Source: Pseudomonas capeferrum (GTDB lineage: Bacteria; Pseudomonadota; Gammaproteobacteria; Pseudomonadales; Pseudomonadaceae). Taken from it: 64,000 bases of DNA. Each line of letters starts with the position of its first letter. Position 1 is the first letter of the stretch. The notes below the pieces were generated by a model that was not told where the DNA came from, did not search any database, and saw nothing but the letters and a program-made list of their open reading frames with translations. The stretch is taken from assembly GCF_000731675.1 (NCBI RefSeq), contig NZ_JMIT01000005.1, forward strand, positions 281,430 to 345,429. Reading direction: 5' to 3'. Shown here piece after piece: positions 61,201-64,000 of the stretch. The translations under genes and the position numbers were made by a program.

Positions 61201-64000
61201 GCCATTGACCGCACCGCCAGTGGAGACCGGCAGATGGTCGTTGTCGAGGATGTTGGTGGTAACGCTCGCCTTGCTGCCATCGACCTGCAAGTTCTCGAAG
61301 TTGCCACCGGTAGCGGTTTCGATCTTGACGGTGAAGTTTTCGGTACCCTCAACCAGCTTGTCGTCGAGGGTCTTGATATCGAACGTGGCGCTGCTGCTGT
61401 TGGCCGGGATCTTCACGGTGGTGACTGCGGTGTAATCCTGGCCGTTGGCGGTGCCGCTGTAGGTCAGGGTAACGGTGACTTCTGCCTTGGACGGGTTGCT
61501 CAGGGTCAGCGTGTAGCGGCCGGTTTCGCCTTCGGTCAACGAGGTGGTGCCGGTGATGCCGATGGTGGTCACATCGCCCTGGTTGCCAGTGCCTGGTGTA
61601 CCAACACCTGGCTCGTCGTTGACCACGGTGGTGGCCGTGGTCTTGTCCAGCGTCAGCGCCTCGAACTTGCTGGCACCGGCGCCGCCTACCGACTGCAGAG
61701 ACAGGCCGACAGAGGTCTGGCCGATGTAGGCGTCGTCTGGTGCAGCTACAGTGACGAAGCCCGTCGCACTGTTGGCCGGCACGTTGACGATGGTTTTGCC
61801 GTCGCTCAGGGTGAAGGTCAGCGCGCCGTGGTTGTTGATCGGCAGGCCGTCCTTGCTGGTCAGGGTCACGGTGTAGGTGATCACGCCGCCTTCGGTAACC
61901 GAAGGGGTAGCAGTCAGCTTGGCGATGACTTCGTTCTGAGTGTCCTTGATGTCCACCGAGGCCGAAGGCTTGCTCACGACCAGGTTCTCGAACTGACGGC
62001 CATCCGGCACGCTGGTGCCGGTGATGCTGACGGTCAGCGAACCGGCATCGACGTACACGTCTTCGCCTTGTGCGTCGTGGGTGAAGATGGCCGAGGTTTC
62101 GCCCTTCTTGATCACCACCGACTTGCCTTCGGTCAGCTGTACGGTCAGGTCCTGGTCCAGGGCCTGTTTGATACTGACGGTAAAGGTCGGCTTCTCGTTC
62201 TCGAAGACCGAGGCCTGGTTGGCAACGATGCTCAGTTCGACCTTGTCGCCCTGGTTGTTGCTGCCCGGGGTGCCCACGCCTGGCTCGTCGTTGACCGTGG
62301 TGGTGGCCGGGGCCTTGTCCAGGGTCAGGTTTTCGAACTTGCTGGCGCCGGCGCCGCCTACCGACTGCAGGGTCTGGCTGACGGAGCTCTGACCGATGTA
62401 GACGTTATCCGGTGCAGCGACGGTAGCCGTACCCACGGTGCCGTTGGCCGGCACAGTGATGACGGTCTTGCCATCGCTCAGGGTGAAGGTCAGCGCGCCG
62501 TGGTTGTTGACCGGCAGGCCATCCTTGCTGGTCAGGGTGACGGTGTAGACGATCGAGCCACCTTCGGTAACCGACTCGGTTGCCGTGAGCTTGGCGATGA
62601 CTTCGTTCGAGGTGTCCTTGATGTCCACCGAGGCCGAAGGCTTGCTCACGACCAGGTTCTCGAACTGACGGCCATCCGGCACGCTGGTGCCGGTGATGCT
62701 GACGGTCAGCGAACCGGCATCGACGTACACGTCTTCGCCTTGTGCGTCGTGGGTGAAGATGGCCGATGTTTCGCCCTTCTTGATCACCACCGACTTGCCT
62801 TCGGTCAGCTGTACGGTCAGGTCCTGATCCAAGGCCTGTTTGATGCTGACGGTAAAGGTCGGCTTCTCGTTCTCGAAGACCGAGGCCTGGTTGGCAACGA
62901 TGCTCGGTTCGACCTTGTCGCCCTGGTTACCGGTGCCCGGGGTGCCCGAGCCTGGTTCGTCGGTGACAGCGGTGCTGACTGGGGTCTTGTCCAGGACCAG
63001 GTTTTCGAACTTGCCAACATCGGCGCCATCAACCGAAGCGATCGACTTGATTACTGGGTCGTTGGTGCCGGTGTAGACGTTGTCCGGGGCAGCCACGGTG
63101 GTGAAACCGCTGGTGCTGTTGGCCGGGACGGTGATGACCGTGGTGCCATCGCTCAGGGTGAAGGTCAGCGCCGAATGTTTATCAATCGGCAGACCGTCTT
63201 TGTTGGTCAAGGTGATGGTGTAGGTGATCGCACCGCCCTCGGTGACCGAAGGAGTAGCGGTCAGTTTGGCCACCACGTCGTCGGTGGTGTCAGTGACTTT
63301 GACCGACGCGGCCCCACCCAGCTGCAGGTTCTCGAAGGCGCGACCGTCTACATCGACGGCGGACTTGATGCCCAGGCTGATTTCACCGGCGTCCTTATAG
63401 ACGTCGTCGCCCTGTGCAGCGTGGCTGTACGGCGCGCTGGTTTCGCCGGCCTTGATGGTGACCTGAGCATTGTTGCTCAGGGTCACGACTAGGTCGTGCG
63501 CCAGGGCGGTGTTGATGTGCACAGTGAAGGTCGGTTTGACGTTTTCAGCGACCGAAACCTGGTCGGCAGTAATGGTGACTTTGACCAGATCGCCTTGGTT
63601 GCCTGGAGTACCCGGCTCGTCGGTGACAGCGGTGCTGACCGGAGTCTTGTCCAGAACCAGGTTCTCGAACTTGCCGACATCAGCGCCGTCGACGCTGGCG
63701 ATCGATTTGATCACTGGATCGTTGGTGCCGGTGTAGACGTTGTCCGGAGCAGTGACAGTCACGAAGCCCGAAGTGCCATTGGCCGGCACGGTGATGACGG
63801 TGGTGCCGTCGCTCAAGGTGAAGGTCAGGGCCGAGTGCTTGTCGATCGGCAGACCGTCTTTGTTGGTCAAGGTGATGGTGTAGGTGATCACACCGCCTTC
63901 GGTGACCGAAGGAGTAGCGGTCAGCTTGGCCACCACGTCATCGGTGGTATCGGTGACTTTGACCGACGCCGCATCGCCCAGCTGCAGGTTCTCGAAGGCA
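58258..64000 (-). CDS. lapA: Giant surface adhesin LapA, C-terminal part (continues past window edge)
   Basis: About 1,913 residues of the C-terminus. In order: about four repeats of 220-224 residues (64000-61570, e.g. VTEGG.ITYTVTLTSKDGLP, DNVYIGQ, GETSAIFTHDAQGEDVYVDAG), one Calx-beta-like domain (61565-61240), a cadherin-like stretch, a PA14-like region (60750-60380), a vWA domain with MIDAS DSSGS (about 59845-59300), RTX nonapeptides GGNGNDILFG-type (58945-58560) and a C-terminal secretion signal (VTIKLEGVNWSNTSINSLISG). No Cys is present. This matches LapA, which anchors P. putida biofilms through type I secretion. The frame is open beyond base 64000. Confidence 0.93.
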   Translation of the reverse strand, partial: AFENLQLGDAASVKVTDTTDDVVAKLTATPSVTEGGVITYTITLTNKDGLPIDKHSALTFTLSDGTTVITVPANGTSGFVTVTAPDNVYTGTNDPVIKSIASVDGADVGKFENLVLDKTPVSTAVTDEPGTPGNQGDLVKVTITADQVSVAENVKPTFTVHINTALAHDLVVTLSNNAQVTIKAGETSAPYSHAAQGDDVYKDAGEISLGIKSAVDVDGRAFENLQLGGAASVKVTDTTDDVVAKLTATPSVTEGGAITYTITLTNKDGLPIDKHSALTFTLSDGTTVITVPANSTSGFTTVAAPDNVYTGTNDPVIKSIASVDGADVGKFENLVLDKTPVSTAVTDEPGSGTPGTGNQGDKVEPSIVANQASVFENEKPTFTVSIKQALDQDLTVQLTEGKSVVIKKGETSAIFTHDAQGEDVYVDAGSLTVSITGTSVPDGRQFENLVVSKPSASVDIKDTSNEVIAKLTATESVTEGGSIVYTVTLTSKDGLPVNNHGALTFTLSDGKTVITVPANGTVGTATVAAPDNVYIGQSSVSQTLQSVGGAGASKFENLTLDKAPATTTVNDEPGVGTPGSNNQGDKVELSIVANQASVFENEKPTFTVSIKQALDQDLTVQLTEGKSVVIKKGETSAIFTHDAQGEDVYVDAGSLTVSITGTSVPDGRQFENLVVSKPSASVDIKDTQNEVIAKLTATPSVTEGGVITYTVTLTSKDGLPINNHGALTFTLSDGKTIVNVPANSATGFVTVAAPDDAYIGQTSVGLSLQSVGGAGASKFEALTLDKTTATTVVNDEPGVGTPGTGNQGDVTTIGITGTTSLTEGETGRYTLTLSNPSKAEVTVTLTYSGTANGQDYTAVTTVKIPANSSSATFDIKTLDDKLVEGTENFTVKIETATGGNFENLQVDGSKASVTTNILDNDHLPVSTGGAVNGVEDTDYLFAWNDFKVTDADGNTGLFVTITSLPVDGSLKFFNGTAWVDVTVGQVVSQADIGSKYLKFVPTLNQSGTDGYGGSGVGNKQADYAQFKYKPNDGTNSGSEVTMKVDISPVADKPTLSFGSSDVESKGLTKDVWTTLKGLGTDGNGITGDALKTVFANSGNAASSATTTNVQSDGSVTAGSGSKTSGLLFLEAGKTYTFSGIADDSMVVTIGGKTVVTATWGAGGQISGTFTPTSSGYYPIEVYHANQSGPGSYDLNIQVGSGAVTDLSSSNIPMYQNVTEMANAGLGVSDLHNVNGQSYYDGYKLNEGPEGGSVKLVGITTNLTDTDGSETLSVTLSGIPKGTVLSDGAGHTVTVGGTPVDVTGWKLSGLTLTPPAYYKGSFDITVTSTATESLGGSDSITGKIPVTVYGANYKATVGTSGDDTINGSEGNDIIVADVAGLNVVAGKNYNIAFMVDSSGSMSTQSVNAAKAQLAAVFQTLKASLGSDTSGTVNIFIADFDTQVNKNVAVNLADTDALAKLQAVLDSMVGGSSYGGGTNYEDVFKTTANFFKSTMATGNSSAENLTYFITDGKPTYYQANETTNYRLWSGGKYLDDVVNVNNYKVGDTFSVWADATHKVEINSEGTLKVLTYTENRWGSLVLDSTRTVGTIHAQGDGTYEFSGLGGTGYADSWNYWDSANNTSASFALLGGTNGVSKVQAIGLNNDVSLTDLKPYDSAGKPQANIDPSNLASAILGHSEATLPGADKVDGGNGNDIIFGDLISLNGVVSEGYQALQAYVAQKSGVEASAITTNNVHQYITEHYTEFDISGANDGKDFLSGGNGNDILFGQGGDDTLDGGRGNDILLGGTGKDILIGGQGDDILIGGSGADTFVWKSGDLGNDVIKDFKVAEGDRIDLKDLLQFEKGSTIDNYLKITTVDGSSTLQVSSEGKLNAAGGLANADVTIKLEGVNWSNTSINSLISGGDPTIRIDNKDS
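61570..64000. repeat. Tandem ~660-672-base repeats of lapA
   Basis: Equivalent positions recur at spacings of about 660-672 bases (for example the segment near 61921 recurs near 62593, and that near 63270 recurs near 63930), with long near-identical blocks such as 61935-62230 and 62610-62890. More copies should lie to the right. Confidence 0.9.

Noticed and set aside
60130..63492. An 1,120-codon plus-strand open frame antisense to lapA
   Set aside because: It mirrors the codon bias and repeats of lapA on the opposite strand, has no ribosome site and no recognisable domain. It is a by-product of high-GC repetitive coding DNA.

Overview
The window is chromosomal DNA from a fluorescent Pseudomonas of the P. 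putida group. The reasons are the gene content and order (desA, gabDT, hemCDXY-algR-argH, algP, algQ, a LapA-type giant adhesin), the high G+C content, and the REP-like palindromes between genes. No prophage, insertion sequence, transposase, CRISPR array or plasmid function was seen. Gene identities rest on recognising families and motifs in the translations; no database search was run.

Left part (1-8400): the start of a membrane PAS sensor, fatty-acid desaturase DesA, a PAS-GGDEF diguanylate cyclase, a lone PemK/MazF-like toxin gene in a lower-GC pocket, a receiver-HDOD protein whose receiver has lost its phospho-acceptor Asp, and the GABA catabolic pair gabD-gabT.

Sulfate-ester island (8400-18350): arylsulfotransferase and TonB-dependent receptor (astA, sftP), a divergent LysR regulator (sftR), then atsR-atsK (binding protein and alkylsulfatase dioxygenase) divergent from atsB-atsC (fused permease and ATPase). 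It corresponds to the sulfate-starvation sft/ats system described in P. putida S-313. Several products are almost free of Cys and Met. A tRNA-Arg(CCG) follows, then an exported M20 peptidase.

Envelope and housekeeping block (20450-44380): a three-gene cluster of unknown function (OmpA-like lipoprotein, multi-pass membrane protein, exported vWA-like protein), a CBS protein, YbaK-type deacylase, NfeD-slipin pair, LysE-type exporter, short MscS-type channel, ABC-F protein, AlgP, FKBP isomerase, AlgQ/Rsd, DsbB, hemY-hemX-hemD-hemC, AlgR without its usual kinase gene, argH, a glutathione S-transferase and small conserved proteins.

Transport and surface block (44560-64000): a cytochrome c-FTR1 iron permease, a five-gene marR-FUSC-DUF1656-HlyD-OprM efflux operon with 4-base overlaps at every junction, a Sel1-like protein, a short WYL-type regulator, a second putative organosulfur operon (TauD-like dioxygenase plus ABC transporter), a small hypothetical protein, and the C-terminal ~1,913 residues of LapA (about 220-residue repeats, Calx-beta-like, PA14-like and vWA domains, RTX repeats, type I secretion signal). 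LapA runs off the right edge.

The best candidates for new biology are the OmpA/membrane/vWA-like trio (20453-24472), the second Cys/Met-poor dioxygenase-ABC operon (53865-57550), a REP element read as the N-terminus of AtsB, and the pseudo-receiver HDOD protein.
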